Source of the DNA: Ulota crispa
Taxonomy: Eukaryota; Streptophyta; Bryopsida; Orthotrichales; Orthotrichaceae
Assembly (NCBI GenBank): GCA_963920765.1
Contig: OY987245.1
Coordinates: 21,158,727-21,222,726 of the forward strand
DNA: 64,000 nt
Direction of reading: 5' to 3'
The translations under genes were made by a program, and so were the position numbers. Below the pieces are notes generated by a model that saw only the letters and a program-made list of their open reading frames with translations, searched no databases and had not been told where the DNA came from. Position 1 is the first letter of the stretch; each line of letters opens with the position of its first letter. Of the stretch, positions 1-11,054 are shown piece by piece.

Positions 1-65
1 CGACGTTGGGGCTAGGACTGGTACCGTCATCCACATCCGGGGAAGAAGGGTGAGCACCAAGAAGA

Positions 66-935
66 ATGGAAAAGCCTCAAGGTAATGAATTTCATATCAA
101 GGAATCAAAAATAGCGGAACCGGATAAATTTTCCAGAAAGAAGGGTAACGAGGTGTACTGGTGGCTTGCACAATTGTGTTTGGTATTTCGAAGTAAACCA
201 CGCACTTATAATTCTGATGCCGATAAAGTTGCTTATGCTCTTTCATATATGACAGGGGCTGCACAAAATTGGGCGATGCCATTTTTGCATGCCTTTAATG
301 AAAGACGTGATCATGAGCTGTTGACGAACTATGCTTTCCGGAAATCCATTATTGGGATTTACGGTGACTTGGATAAACAAGCTAACGCAGAAGACCGTTT
401 AGGTCGGCTTAGGCAAATCGGTTCGGCGGCATCATATATTTCTACGTTTAATGAATATACCGCTTAAGTTGAATGGAATGAAACTAGCTTGGTGGCTCGA
501 TTTCAAAGAGGACTCAAAGATGAGATCTTGGATTCCATAGCTACCGCAGAGACCCAACCACAAAGACTTCAAGATTAGATGGTAATGGTGTCCCGAATTG
601 ATGAGAGGCTATTGGACTAACGGCAAAATCGACGGGTACAATCCGGTTCCCAAAATGTTAGAGTTCCAACCGCTCCTTTCCGTGATCCAAGTGTGAGGTC
701 TCAAGCAAATTCGGGCCCAGTGCCTATGGAGCTTGGCGCGACTCGAGCCATGCAGGCTTTGGCAAAAACGACAGGAGAACGGCTAGAGTATCAACGCCAG
801 GGGCAATGTTGGGGTTGCGGCAAATTAGAACATATCAGAGCTAATTGTCCCACAAATTCCTCTAGGCCACTTTCAATCTCGGCGACCATGAAGATGGAAA
901 AAACAGCCTCGGGAAAAGAGGAAACCCAAGGTTGA
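66..935 (+). pseudogene. gag of the chromovirus (broken)
   Basis: The first open stretch runs from an ATG at 66 to a TAA at 465. It carries the capsid-like segment typical of plant Ty3 Gag (Tyr/Ala-rich helix, then LTGAAQNW-like wording seen here as MTGAAQNW). The reading continues in the same direction through two more stops near 576 and 617. A CCHC zinc knuckle (CWGC-GKLE-H-IRAN-C) lies at about 808-850. Gag packages the element RNA. All three stops are consistent with single C-to-T changes in Gln codons. Confidence 0.85.
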
Positions 936-1084
936 GTGGGAGGATTTAGTACCCGGGCATTGTCTAGACGGCGGCGGCTACAATCCTGAAGCAAAGCACG
1001 AGCACAAAATGGAGAGATGATGAGCTTGATCATGAGCAATGTTTGCAATGGAAGGAACTTTTAGTGATCCACGAGGATCCGAGA

Positions 1085-1480
1085 AATGTATTGACTCAAT
1101 TGTCTCTACGGGCTACCTTGGATTCGGAGGCCCATGTAACATTGGATGCCACAATCAACTCCATAGCGGCCTTTACCATAGTGGACTGAGGAGCCACAGG
1201 AATCTTTATATATCTTAGGTTTGCAAAAGAGTGCAATGCAATCCTAAAACTCAGGGGAGCACCAAAAGAAGTCTAGGTGATTGATGGCCGAATGATTAAT
1301 TCTGGGCTTATTACACACTAAGCGGTGGTTGAACTTGTAATTGGGAGTCATCGTGAGAAGTTGGTGGCGGATATCACCAATACATGAAGGTATCCATTTA
1401 TTTTAGGCATCCCTTGGTTGATTTGTCACGATCCAACTATTTGTTGGTCACAAAAAAGTATAATATTCAATTCAGGGTAT
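1085..1480 (+). pseudogene. Retropepsin-like protease region (broken)
   Basis: A VD-stop-GATG string at about 1180-1200 corresponds to the D(S/T)GAT active site of retroviral-type aspartic proteases. The downstream ILGIPWL string (about 1400-1420) is the usual C-terminal hydrophobic signature of Ty3/gypsy proteases. Four stops interrupt the region (near 1187, 1273, 1319 and 1385), so no active protease can be made. The catalytic serine or threonine position itself is a stop codon. Confidence 0.8.
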
Positions 1481-1639
1481 TATGGAGCAAATTGTACAAT
1501 GCTTGAAATAATGAGCCTCCATTCCGGAGTTGGGAATGATGCTTGGCGACGGTCAACGGATGATAGGATTACCGCGAGTGCACTGCATTCACAAAGCAAA
1601 GTTCACGAATGAAGAATCAAAAAAGAAATTAGCGAAGGA

Positions 1640-1945
1640 GGAGGCGCCGTGGACCTTGCAGGCATTGCGGGCCTTGCAGGCGTTGCGGGCCTGTCGGGGC
1701 CTGTAGGCAACCCGGACGCTAGCCCTGCGGTCCTGCCGGGATTGCCGGGATCTGCCGAGCGGGCCCAGGCAGTGAGCCCCGTCCCGCCACTCGGCAAATC
1801 GATGCCAGCTACCGGCTGCGAGCTAGCGGCTGAGGGCACCCTTGCCCCGATATCTTCCCTAGCACCCGGCATAGGGATACCGGGTGCAGGGGCCGGTAAG
1901 GGGCTTAGGGGTACAGGGCCCGGTAAGCCAATGAAAGGTACCAAG
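1640..1945 (+). other. GC-rich Gly/Ala/Pro linker between protease and RT
   Basis: About 300 bp of clearly GC-rich sequence sits inside an otherwise AT-rich element. It encodes a low-complexity Gly-Ala-Leu-Pro-Val chain with repeated GLAG/GLPG-like words, and no domain is recognised. The same frame continues into normal pol sequence (residues such as HSFVSAAIF and EEYRDLSGAFSE), so it is part of the polyprotein reading frame rather than an out-of-frame insert. It could be an expanded hinge or captured GC-rich sequence. Confidence 0.6.
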
Positions 1946-2189
1946 CCCGTTACAAGAAACTTAATTGTTCCAACGCACTCCTTTGTATCAGCAGCTATTT
2001 TTCGTTTCTCGGCGAAGGATGCGGAGATTTATGCACTTGATATTTCCGAGGTGAGTCTTTCTAGTACAAAGAATTCTTCAATTCTAGAGGAATACCGCGA
2101 TTTGAGTGGAGCTTTTAGTGAGCAGGCATCAAATGAATTGCCAAAATACGGCGTGGCGGACATGAAGATTGAATTCTAGTAGAGCCTGG

Positions 2190-3027
2190 AGCCACGAAAG
2201 ACTGATCTCCGACCTATGTCACCGGCGGAATTAGAAGAGCTTCGCAAGTATTTAGATGAAAATTTGGGGAAGGGATGGATTTGACAGTCCAAATCTCCGG
2301 TATCGGCACTAATTGTATTTGCTAAGAAGAAAGATGGCTCCATCAAAGTTTGCGTGGATTATCGAAATTTGAATAAAGTCACAATCCAAAATTGCTACCC
2401 GTTACCCCTTACTCCGAAGCTCACATATTAGTTGGTGGGAGCAAAGATTTTCACTAAGTTGGATATAAGACAAGCGTACCATTGAGTGCGGATGGCATTG
2501 GGACATGAGTTCAAAACAGCATTCAAAACACGGTATGGATTGCTTGAGTATTTAGTAATGCCTTTTGGATTAACCAATGCGCCTGCCCAATTTCAATCTT
2601 ACATGCAGGAGATCTTTGGAGATCTATTGGATATTTCCGTAGTAATATATTTGGACGACATCCTCATTTTTCAAAAAATTTAGAAGAACATGTACAAGTC
2701 AAGCGGGAAGTTCTTCAACGATTGAAGAAACATAGACTTTATGCCAAGGAATCAAAGTGTCAGCTTCATTGTCAATCCGTCGGGTTTTTAGGAATGGTAG
2801 TGTCTGCTAAAGGGTTGGAAATGTGCCAGGACAAGATTCAAACCATTAAAGATTGGCCCACACCAAAAACCGTGAAGGAAGTACAAGCATTCTTTGGCTT
2901 TGCCAATTTTTATCGGCGTTTTGTATGTGATTATTCTAAGATTGCCGTTCCCTTTATCATGCTGACAAAAAAGGATAAAAATTTTGAATGGACCATAGAA
3001 GTGGACCGGGCTTTCATGAAACTTTGA
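2190..3027 (+). pseudogene. Reverse transcriptase (broken)
   Basis: The order of RT motifs is clear: a VCVDYRNLN segment near 2350, FTKLDIRQAYH near 2450, [13 protein letters not shown] near 2560, the catalytic YLDD at about 2650, and the thumb/connection region with FLGMVVS and FYRRFV. Stops fall near 2281, 2428 and 2483, and one base is missing near 2670, just after the YLDD box. RT copies the element RNA into DNA; this copy cannot do so. Confidence 0.93.
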
Positions 3028-3039
3028 TCAAGATTTCTC

Positions 3040-3500
3040 CAAGCACCGATATTGCTTCACCATAATTTTGAACGACCCTTCATTGTAGAGGCGGATGCAT
3101 CCGATGTGGCAACAACAGCTATTCTTTTGCAGCACGGAGATGATAGGCATCTCCACCTTTGTGCGTTCTGTAGTTCAAAGATGTCTCCAGCAGAACAAAA
3201 CTATGATATCTATGATAAGAAGCTCATAAGTACAATTTTGGTGTTTCAAGACTGGCGGATATATTTGAAAGGATCACCGCATCAAACCTAGGTATTCTCG
3301 GACCACAAAAATTTGGAGTATTTTCTTACTACAAAACAATTAAACCGACGCCAAACTCAATGGTCTGAATTCCTGTCTACTTTTAACTTTGAAATTCACC
3401 ATCGGGCGAGATCGCTAAATGGAAGGGCAGACATTTTTTTTAGACAAGTGGATATCACTGAGGGACAAAATAAAGAAAATCGACCCTTACTGCGATTGGC
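3040..3500 (+). pseudogene. RNase H domain (broken)
   Basis: The string FIVEADASD at about 3080 is the first catalytic Asp block of Ty3 RNase H. The later SDHKNLEYF (about 3298-3325), preceded by a TAG near 3289, and the RRQTQWSEFL block are the usual tail of the domain. One stop separates the two halves. The domain would degrade the RNA strand during reverse transcription. Confidence 0.88.
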
Positions 3501-3734
3501 TGCGTTTGAGTCTCATAAATCGGTATGGGCGGATGTACAGATTATAGAACAACTTAAGATAGCGTTGCAAGAGGATGCCACACTACAACCACTATTGTCA
3601 TTTTTCAAAGACAATTCCAAGCAACCTCCCCAAGATATACGCCGACGATTTCAAGGATACACATTGGATGATGGAATCCTTCGCTTTAAGGATTTGATAT
3701 ATGTACCAAACGATGAGGAATTCAAGCGGCAAAT

Positions 3735-4413
3735 TTTGTAATTTTGGTATGATGCACTAGCCGCGGGACACCAAGAGAGAGCTAAAACTTTGGATTTGGT
3801 TAGCCAAATTTTTTATTGATCCACATTACGCCGCTATGTTCACCGGTACGTTGAGAGATGTGACTTGTGTCAACGGTTGAAATCAACTCACCATCCTATA
3901 TATGGACTAATGCAACCAATTCCGGCCGGTCATGCACCATAGAAAAGAATTTCTACCAATTTCATAGTAGAATTACCATAAAGCAGTGGACATGATTCTA
4001 TCATGGTGGTGGTCGATAAAAACACAAAACTAGGCTACATTATTTCTACAAAGGAAATGGTTACCTCCAACGAGACCGCTTCATTATATCTACATAATAT
4101 TTGGAAGCTTCATGGCATACCAGAGGAGGTAATTTCGGATCGTGGGCCAATTTTTGTCTCTAAGTTCATGAGAAGACTTTGCAAACTCCTTAGGATTTGG
4201 CCATCTCTAACCACGGCTTTTTATCCTCACGCGGACGGGCAAACCGAAAGAGTAAATCTAGTGCTTAAGTAATTTTTTCAAACTTTCACTACAACCCGGC
4301 AAGATAATTGGGCCGATCTCCTCCCAATAGCAGAATTTGCGTATAACAACGCAAGTCATTCTGCAACAGGGTTCTCTCCTTTCTATGCCATTTATGGTTA
4401 TCATCCGGCATTT
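3735..4413 (+). pseudogene. Integrase core (broken)
   Basis: A GH...CDLCQ block (about 3765-3880) is the remains of the zinc-binding N-terminal region. The catalytic core carries Asp in MVVVDK (about 4003), Asp in VISDRGPIF (about 4132) and Glu in DGQTERVN (about 4240), the D-D-E triad with normal spacing. Stops fall near 3739, 3819, 3941, 3978 and 4270. Most look like Trp or Gln codons changed by a single transition. Confidence 0.9.
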
Positions 4414-5058
4414 TTGGTTTCTACACCAACCACATCTACAATGCCTGCGGCGGAGGACCAAGTGCAACACCTACAACAAGTCCACAAAGAACTTAAGGTC
4501 ATGATAAAAATTGCAGGGGAGGACGCGAAACGCAACTATGATTGCGGGGTACAATTACAACCAACATTTCAAATAGGCGACAAGGTTTTTTTTTGGCACA
4601 ATAATATAACAACAACAGAGCCGTCTCAGAAACTAGCCCCAAAGTTTTTGGAACCATTTACAGTAATTGCTAAACTCTCCGATGTTATTTATCGCTTACA
4701 ATTACCAAAAACATTGCAGATTCATGATGTGTTCTATGTCTCTTTGCTTGAAAGATATCGTCATGATTCCATTTCGGGACGACGCCAATTACCACCTCCA
4801 CCGATTACCACTCCTGATGGAGATGTTGAATGGGAAGTCCACAAAGTTTTTAATTCACAGATTTTTGGTCGGGGAAGAAGATTGCAATATCTAGTCTCTT
4901 GGGAGAGCTACGAACTAGAAGAGAATTCTTGGGAGCCAGCGGCGAAATTAGAGAATGTACCACTAGCGGTGGCAAAATTTCATAAGAAGCACCTTGGGGC
5001 GCCGGCACCGAACCGTAAGAAAACTCTACCTAAAAAAAGAGATAATGTTACGAACTAG
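4414..5058 (+). pseudogene. Integrase C-terminus with chromodomain
   Basis: A 214-codon open stretch carries the GPY/F-like end of integrase (KLAPKFLEPFTVI near residue 80, then LQIHDVFYVSLLERY) and a chromodomain at about residues 137-195 (EVHKVFNSQ, LQYLVSWESYELEENSWEP). Chromodomains of this kind are thought to steer integration to marked chromatin. This is the least damaged part of the element and marks it as a chromovirus. It ends at TAG 5056-5058. The apparent start codon is only the first Met after the last stop, not a real translation start. Confidence 0.9.
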
Positions 5059-5859
5059 TTCGTAATAACGGTTACGCTGGTTAGAGGTTGGTTACCTTTC
5101 CTCTTTCTTTCTTAAACCAAGTGAGGAGGTTTGTTCTTCACTTGACATTTTGCTTAATACAATGGAATATTTTCAATGTCACTTTTGCGTCTCTTAGTGT
5201 TTGTTTCTACATTACGTTATGATCTCAAAATAGGAAAGAAATGTCGACTCTTGATCTTGTATCGTAACAAAAAATGTGAAAGAGAATGAGGTAGATATCT
5301 TTGGTGGAAGTAGTTTTAGAAAAGTACTAAAGTAATTTGCATTTAACTTAAAATTTTAGGTGGAATAACCTCAAAATGATGATAAAAGTAAGTTATGGGG
5401 TCTAATGGAAGTAGGCCCAGCCATGTGAAAGAGTATGAGCTGACCCATGTATCTAAAATTTTTAGGATATTTCCAAACCTTCTGGAGTGTAGTAGAGAAT
5501 TGGAGGAAGAGACCAAAATGTGGCATGAGCCATAACTCATTTTGTATATTAAATTTTGAGGTGAAATTTGTTGAATTTGTTTATCTTTGTATGAGGTTTT
5601 TGAAAATTCTATGCTTGCTTGACATGGAGTTAGCATTCAAAAGTTTTGCACGTTTGAATGGAGAAGGTTTGTTGCCTCTTATTTGAAAGGAAGGAGATTT
5701 TGATCAACTATAAAAACTAGACGGCTTGATAGTTTGCTACGAAATCTTGAGAGAGTGAAGATCATTGTATAAACTTTTTAAAAAGTTGTCAAATTTGAGA
5801 TTTGGAGTTTTGAAGAAGAAAATATAAAGGAGCAAAGGCTTAGAAGTTGCATGTTTTTG
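5059..5859. other. AT-rich sequence after the chromovirus, possible 3' UTR/LTR
   Basis: No gene is visible. The position directly after the polyprotein stop makes a 3' UTR or the start of a 3' LTR likely, but no second copy of an LTR is in the window to prove it. A purine-rich GTGAGGAGG at about 5121 could be a polypurine tract. Confidence 0.4.
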
Positions 5860-6400
5860 GTGAAAGAGAGGCTGTAACTTTAAAGAGTCATAACCTCTTG
5901 TCAAGTTGATGTTATCTTTTGAAATTTATACAAATGATAGCTTGTAAAATTGCCTTTTTGAATTGCTATTATTTATGTTATTTGAAAGATAATTGAAAAA
6001 GTTATGTTAAGTGGAAGTTAAGAGGTTAGTTGTCTTTTTACAAGAAGAGGACCGCAACTTTGATGAGCCATGACTTTTGTTTGTTTAAATTTTTCTTTTG
6101 AAATTTTTATGGATGTTAGCTTATTGAATTAGATTTTCAAATTGATATCACTCAAGTCTTTTGGAGGATTTTTAAGAGAGTTATGATCTATAGAAGTTGA
6201 GAGATTAGGTGTCTTTTTCAATTAAGATGTCTGAACTTTGATTTGCTATAACTTTTGGACAAAGTTTTAATTTTTAGTAGAGTTTTTAGATGTTGTACTT
6301 GATAATGTCAGGTTTTGAATTGCTATCTCACTTGTGTTTTGAAGTTATAATACAAAAGTTATGGAGCTTTAAAACAGCAATGGTTGGTTTGTCTAAAAAT
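5860..6400. repeat. Degenerate tandem repeat, unit about 170 bp
   Basis: Three diverged units follow each other. Each contains a CTGTAACTTT / GCAACTTTGATGAGC / CTGAACTTTGATTTGC-like start, a TTTTGAAATTT or related middle and a GAGAGGTTAGGTGTCTTTT-like end (at about 6020-6040 and 6205-6220). Identity between units is moderate, so the array is old. No coding potential is seen. Confidence 0.55.
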
Positions 6401-6489
6401 GAGAGAAAATCTAATTTTGTTTCTTTTCAATTTTGAATAATAGTATAGTTTGAAGTGAAATTTGGAAGTTTTGGTTGAAGAAGAAAACC

Positions 6490-6740
6490 GTGACTATTTT
6501 AGAGATAATGTTATTTCTAGAATTTTCATCTAGAGTTTGAAACTTTAAAGTAGATAAGTGTATCCATTCTAGAGACAAAGTTGTCTCTAGAATACTCATC
6601 TACACTTTGAAATAGACAATTGTGCTCATTCTAAATAGAACATTTTCTTTAGAATTTCTATCTAGAGTTTGTGGTAGACGACTATGCCTATTTTAGAAAA
6701 AACATTGTCTTTAGAAATTTTATAAAGAGCCTGCAGTAGC
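6490..6740. repeat. Tandem repeat, unit about 62-72 bp
   Basis: Four copies are anchored by TATTTTAGAGATAATG (6495), CATTCTAGAGACAAAG (6567), CATTCTAAATAGAAC (about 6628) and TATTTTAGAAAAAACATT (about 6690). Each is followed by TCTAGAATTTTCATCTAGAG-like sequence. The units carry small internal TCTAGA palindromes. Confidence 0.6.
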
Positions 6741-6839
6741 TAGAGGTTATTTTGGAGAGCATGTCTTTTTAAAAACTCTTATTTGGAACCCGCAATTGAA
6801 AAGTCCAACTACATTAAATTGCAGCCATATATCCCGCAA

Positions 6840-7880
6840 AAACTCAAAGCAAGTTCTTTTGTACCCAATACCGTGATCAAGCTAGATTGGCCCCAATTTG
6901 AAGGAAAGACTACCGTGATCAAACTAAGCTGTTGTAAGAGCAAGGCTGCCAAGCACTACGACTATAAAAATTCGAGAGCTAGATTGTGGGAATTTCGAGA
7001 GCCAAGACTATTATGATCAATGCTACGGCTATGAGCATTTGATAGCTAACTATGGGAATTCCGAGAGCTAAAGTTGCGTTGACCGAGAGCTAACTGCTGT
7101 GAGAATTAGGTTGTTGTGAGAGCAATGCTACTTTGATCGAGAGCTAGGTTGATGTAAGAGCTAGGCTGCTGTGATTGAGTGCTAGGCTGAGGAATTCTAA
7201 GAGCTAGGATGCTATAAGAGCAATGCTATTGTGAGCAAAAAGTAATAGCGGCGACTAGGCTATGGGAATTCCAAGAGCTTAGGCTGCTTCAATCAAGAGC
7301 TAGGCTGCTGCAAGAGCTAAACTATTGTGAGAGCTAGGCTGTTGTGATTGAGAACTAAGTTGTGGGAATTCTAAAAGCGAGGCTGGTGTGATTGAGGCTA
7401 GGCTGTTGTAATAGCAATGCTGCTTTGATCAAGAACTACGACTGTAGAAATTTGAAAGCTGGCTGCAGTGATCAAGGCTACGGTTGTGGGAATTTGAGAG
7501 CTGGCTATGGGAATTTTAAGAGCTAAACTGTAGGAATTCTGAGAGCTAGGCTGCTCTAAGAGCAATGCTACTTTGATTGGGAGCTAGGTTGTGAAAATTC
7601 TAAGAGCTAGGCTGTTGTGATCAAGTACTATACTGTTGTAATCAAGAGGTGAGAGCGTAGGCTGCTGTGATTGAAAACTAGCTATGGGAATTCTGAAAGC
7701 ATGCTATGGGAATTTTGAAAGCATGCTATGGGAATTCCAAGAGCTAGACTGCTGTAATCGAGCACTTTGCTACTTTGATCGAGAGATGGCCGTGGGAATT
7801 CTGAACGCTAAGCAATGGAAACTCTGAGAGCTAAACTGCTGTGATCAAGAGCTAGCTGCTATGATCAAAAGCTAAGGTGG
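6840..7880. repeat. About 1-kb minisatellite of short GAGCTAGGCTG units
   Basis: Dozens of degenerate units of about 20-25 bp are mixed. They are of three kinds: GAGCTAGGCTGCTGTGATC, GTGGGAATTCTGAGAGC and AGAGCAATGCTACTTTGATC. The units interleave rather than forming one clean period, as in an array that has been amplified and shuffled many times. The array follows two other tandem arrays and no gene lies in it; the short open frame at 6783-7016 is an artefact of the repeat. Confidence 0.8.
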
Positions 7881-9215
7881 CTATGAGAGCCAATCAGCTG
7901 TGAAACCTGGCCGTTGGTTCTGAAAAGAAGACATGGCCATCAGTTGAAAGACTCTAGTAGCAAAGTGAGGCCTCGAGATGGGAGAATCTCTGAGCAAGGT
8001 GACTTCTCAGAGAACTGCTTATTGAATTAAGAAAGCTGGCCAATCAAGGCTGAGTTGAAAGGATTCTCAAAGAGCTTACTATTATGACTTGTTCTGGTAC
8101 TGAAGTTCTGATAGTGACCGGTAAGCTAATCTAAAGGGAGAGTTCTTTCTGCTCACTACGGAGGTCTAATGACCAACTAGACAATTTGAATGCTAACTGG
8201 GACTTCTAAAAAGTGTAGAAAAGCGGCATCCCCAATCATAATCTAACTTCCTAGGGGTTAGTGTAACCAAATGCAATGGAATACTTATGCTCTAACTAAG
8301 TGCAAGAGAGAGGGTTCCACTAAGGATAAGGCACAAGAGGACTCAAGACAAATGGCTAGAGACTTGGCAAGGTACAAGTGAGAGTGATGGATCTAAGTAA
8401 TGATGAAAAGAGACAAGTGATCTAAACATGAGAAAGTGATGATGTGTAAGGATACAACTATATAAGTGATGGTAAATGATGATGAAAGTGATGGTTTGGA
8501 AGGAGGTGGGCTTTTCTTTATACATTTGGGGAAGGACACCTCAACCTTCTACCTAGGAGATTCATAGATCCCTTGAAATCTACCCAAAATCTAAGAAAAC
8601 CCAAAATGGATGAAATCTGGATGAAATCTCTATAACTTTTTGAGCATAGCTCTAAACAACAAATGAATAGTGGCATTGGATTTTTTGGCTCCAAACTAGC
8701 TAGTTCTGGTTGTTTACACTTCCAATTCTAAGCTACAAGGTGTCGGGAATCTTCAAAAAAGGGTAAGGAGTAGATGGATGAAAAATCCAAAATTGGAAGT
8801 TCATTTCAAATTGTGAAATTGATTTTTCGAGGTCTTCTAGTATTGTCAGGGGGGGTTGGAAAGCACTCCTTGCTTCCATCAATTAGGCTCTAAATGGATG
8901 ATATTTTGAAATTGGATGTTGTGCAAGTTCTTGAAATTAATTGGATGTTGTTGATCGGAGCCTTGCTACTATCAAATCAACTTCAAATTTGAAGGAGTGT
9001 CTTAAATCCTTGAGAAATCCTTCCATGAATTTTGGTGGCATTTTACTGCTATTTTTCAACTTCTTTTTACCGGGATTGAAAAGTACCTAGCGGAGTTGAT
9101 TGCTTAGAATCGCACTCTCTAAGGAGTAAAAGGTATTTGAGAACCTTGGATATAGACGCACTAAATGATATAGTGATGTGAACTAGGTTATGTGGCCCTT
9201 GACCATGGCATAACT
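7881..9215. other. Repeat-derived sequence without a gene
   Basis: There is no credible reading frame on either strand. On the minus strand a 5'-CCTAGGTAGAAGGTTGAGGTG-like stretch and a following AT-rich leader look LTR-like (rich in AAGG and TCTAAG words). The region probably belongs to the adjoining retroelement remnants. This is an impression, not a proven boundary. Confidence 0.3.
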
Positions 9216-9218
9216 AAT

Positions 9219-9440
9219 CTACTCCTAAATTAACCCTTTCTAATTAGGATAGTAAAAACTTTTGGAGAAGATCTCAAGCCTCATGTAGTATTTCCTAAAC
9301 TAACCCTCTCTAATTAAGTTAGTGGAGACTTTTGGAGGAGATTCAAAGCCCCATGTAACATAATTAATCTACTTTTAAACTAACATTTTCTAATTAAGTT
9401 AGTATGAACTTTTAGAAGGAATTCCGAACTCCATGTATGT
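9219..9440. repeat. Three-copy tandem repeat, unit about 70-78 bp
   Basis: Copies begin at about 9222, 9291 and 9370. Each has the order CTAAAC/TTAACCCTCTCTAATTA, then AGTTAGT..GACTTTTGGA, then GCC/TCATGTA. The last copy is the most diverged. Confidence 0.7.
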
Positions 9441-9660
9441 GTTTCACTCAAATTAATTAAAAACTACTAAATCTCACTAAATCACTCCTAATAACTTATC
9501 AAATGGAGGGAGGTAAATAGCGTAGTACTACTCAATTAGTCTAACTAATTTAAATCAATATAAATGGCTATTTTACTTATATGAATGTAATTCTATAGCT
9601 AAATAAAATAAAAAGAAATTCAAGACTTTTGGTGCTAAATTTGAGACTCACACCTTGTTC

Positions 9661-10363
9661 AATGTTGTAAAGTCTCGTAATGAAAGTAATAAATCTTTCA
9701 CTTCGTCTCGTAAATTGTAATAGAATTGGTTTATAAAAGCTTGCTCTCCCTAATTTATATTACATGCTAGCTAGCAAAACTTCAAAATAAAAACTGATGT
9801 TAAATATTGTCCTTATCATAAACTTCGGATTTTTATTGTTCGAAAATGTATTTTGTCATATTTGCCAAATGCTTCTTCAAAAGCGTCTAGAAATGCTTCA
9901 AGATTGTTGAGTATCAAAGAGTTCTTCTCATAAAGCGGTGCAAATCAAAAAAGCGTTTGTTCAAATAATAATGCCCCGCCAATCATAAACAAGCTGTATC
10001 TGTTGAATATCGTTGAAGTTAAAGGAGTATAATCAATCAAATTTAGTTGACAAAACCACAAAATTTAGAACCCGTGCCGTTAAATTTTTCTGAAATATTA
10101 ACTATGAGTTCTTTGCTTTTGCTAGAATTTGAAGCCTAAAGCGTAAAGTCTAAAAGATTGTTAGCTTAAATAGCTAGTGTAGGTGTAATAACAAGTTATC
10201 GCTCCATAGGCTGTTGTAGTTTTGCTTCAAGGTTAGAGAGTCTTGCGTTGAGATTTTCGATCTGTTTGAACATTTGTTGGCGTTTTAGACTCATAGAGGT
10301 AATCGCAGACATGATAGCGTTGAGCTTTGAATTGTTTATAATAATTTCACTTCCTTCTGCCAT
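9661..10363 (-). pseudogene. Second Ty3-like gag remnant
   Basis: Read on the minus strand, an ATG at 10363 opens a 55-codon frame ending at 10196. Its product begins MAEGSEI and forms a coiled-coil-like segment (RQQMFKQIENLNARLSNLEA). Beyond the stop the three frames carry, in broken form, capsid-like words of Ty3-type Gag (EKFNGTGSKFCGFVN, FAPLYEK, NNLEAFLDAFEEAFG, TIKIRSL, NQFYYNLRDEVKDLLL). Several stops and frame changes interrupt it, and the match fades near 9661 with no pol behind it. This is a different Ty3 lineage from the element at 1-5058, in the opposite orientation. The family assignment is from memory of the Gag word pattern. Confidence 0.7.
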
Positions 10364-10464
10364 AATGAACGCGTATTGGCCTAGAAATATATGCTGACAA
10401 AAATAGTTTGATTGTAAACACTCGGAAGAAAAAAATGAGTAAGTTGTGCTAGCAAAAAAACGTC

Positions 10465-10780
10465 AACTTAGAAGTGGGTAATCCACAATTTCTAAGACAC
10501 CTTGCAATTTTCAAATAGAAGAGTAATCCACGTTCTATTCAAAATCAGAAAGTTAGTAATAACAGACAATAACAAAAACTTAGAAGCGAGTAATTTACAA
10601 TTTTTAAAATACTTTTCAATTTTCAAATAGAAAGTAATCCACGTTCTACTCAAAATCGCAAAGTTAGTGAGAGCAGAAAATACCATTAATTTAAAAGTGA
10701 GTAATCCACAACTCCTAAGACACTTTGCAATTTTCAAATGGAAGAGTAATTCACACTCTACTTGAAATCAGAAAGTTTTG
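10465..10780. repeat. Three-copy tandem repeat, unit about 112 bp
   Basis: Copies start at 10465, 10577 and 10688 with AACTTAGAAGTGGGTAATCC-like sequence. Each contains GCAATTTTCAAATAGAAG and a TCCACGTTCTA-like block. They sit in the leader between the LTR-like promoter and the gag remnant. The 81-residue minus-strand frame here is only the repeat read through. Confidence 0.85.
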
Positions 10781-11054
10781 ATGATGTTGAAGGTAGGCTT
10801 GACAAACTATCAGAGACAGACTTAAAGACAAAAACAAAGTAGAGAAGATAAAGAATCAAGACAAAAACACAGATGTGTATTCAGAACCCAGGTTAGAGAG
10901 GTATATTAGATAGTAGCAATACAAGACAAGGTTAGAGAAATATATTAGATAGTAGCAATACAAGGCAAGGCTAGGACAGAAAGTTAAAGCATGAATGCTA
11001 GAGACTAAGACGGCAAGATGAATTGTCAAGATTGAGGAACCTCTCAGCATTAAC

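Larger units (their letters stand above)
1..5058 (+). mobile_element. Decayed Ty3/gypsy chromovirus, 5' end outside window
   Basis: In order on the plus strand are a gag with a zinc knuckle, an aspartic protease region, reverse transcriptase, RNase H, integrase and a C-terminal chromodomain, which is the pol order of Ty3/gypsy chromoviruses. The 5' LTR and primer-binding site are not in the window. The reading frame is broken by roughly twenty stops (for example near 465, 576, 617, 1187, 1273, 1319, 1385, 2179, 2281, 2428, 2483, 3026, 3289, 3739, 3819, 3941, 3978 and 4270) and by at least one 1-nt frameshift near 2670. The element is therefore inactive. A 3' LTR is not clearly delimited; tandem repeat blocks follow the last domain. 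Confidence 0.93.

Noticed and set aside
1603-1944. 113-codon minus-strand Pro/Ala-rich frame
   Set aside because: Antisense of the GC-rich linker inside the chromovirus polyprotein; low-complexity shadow.
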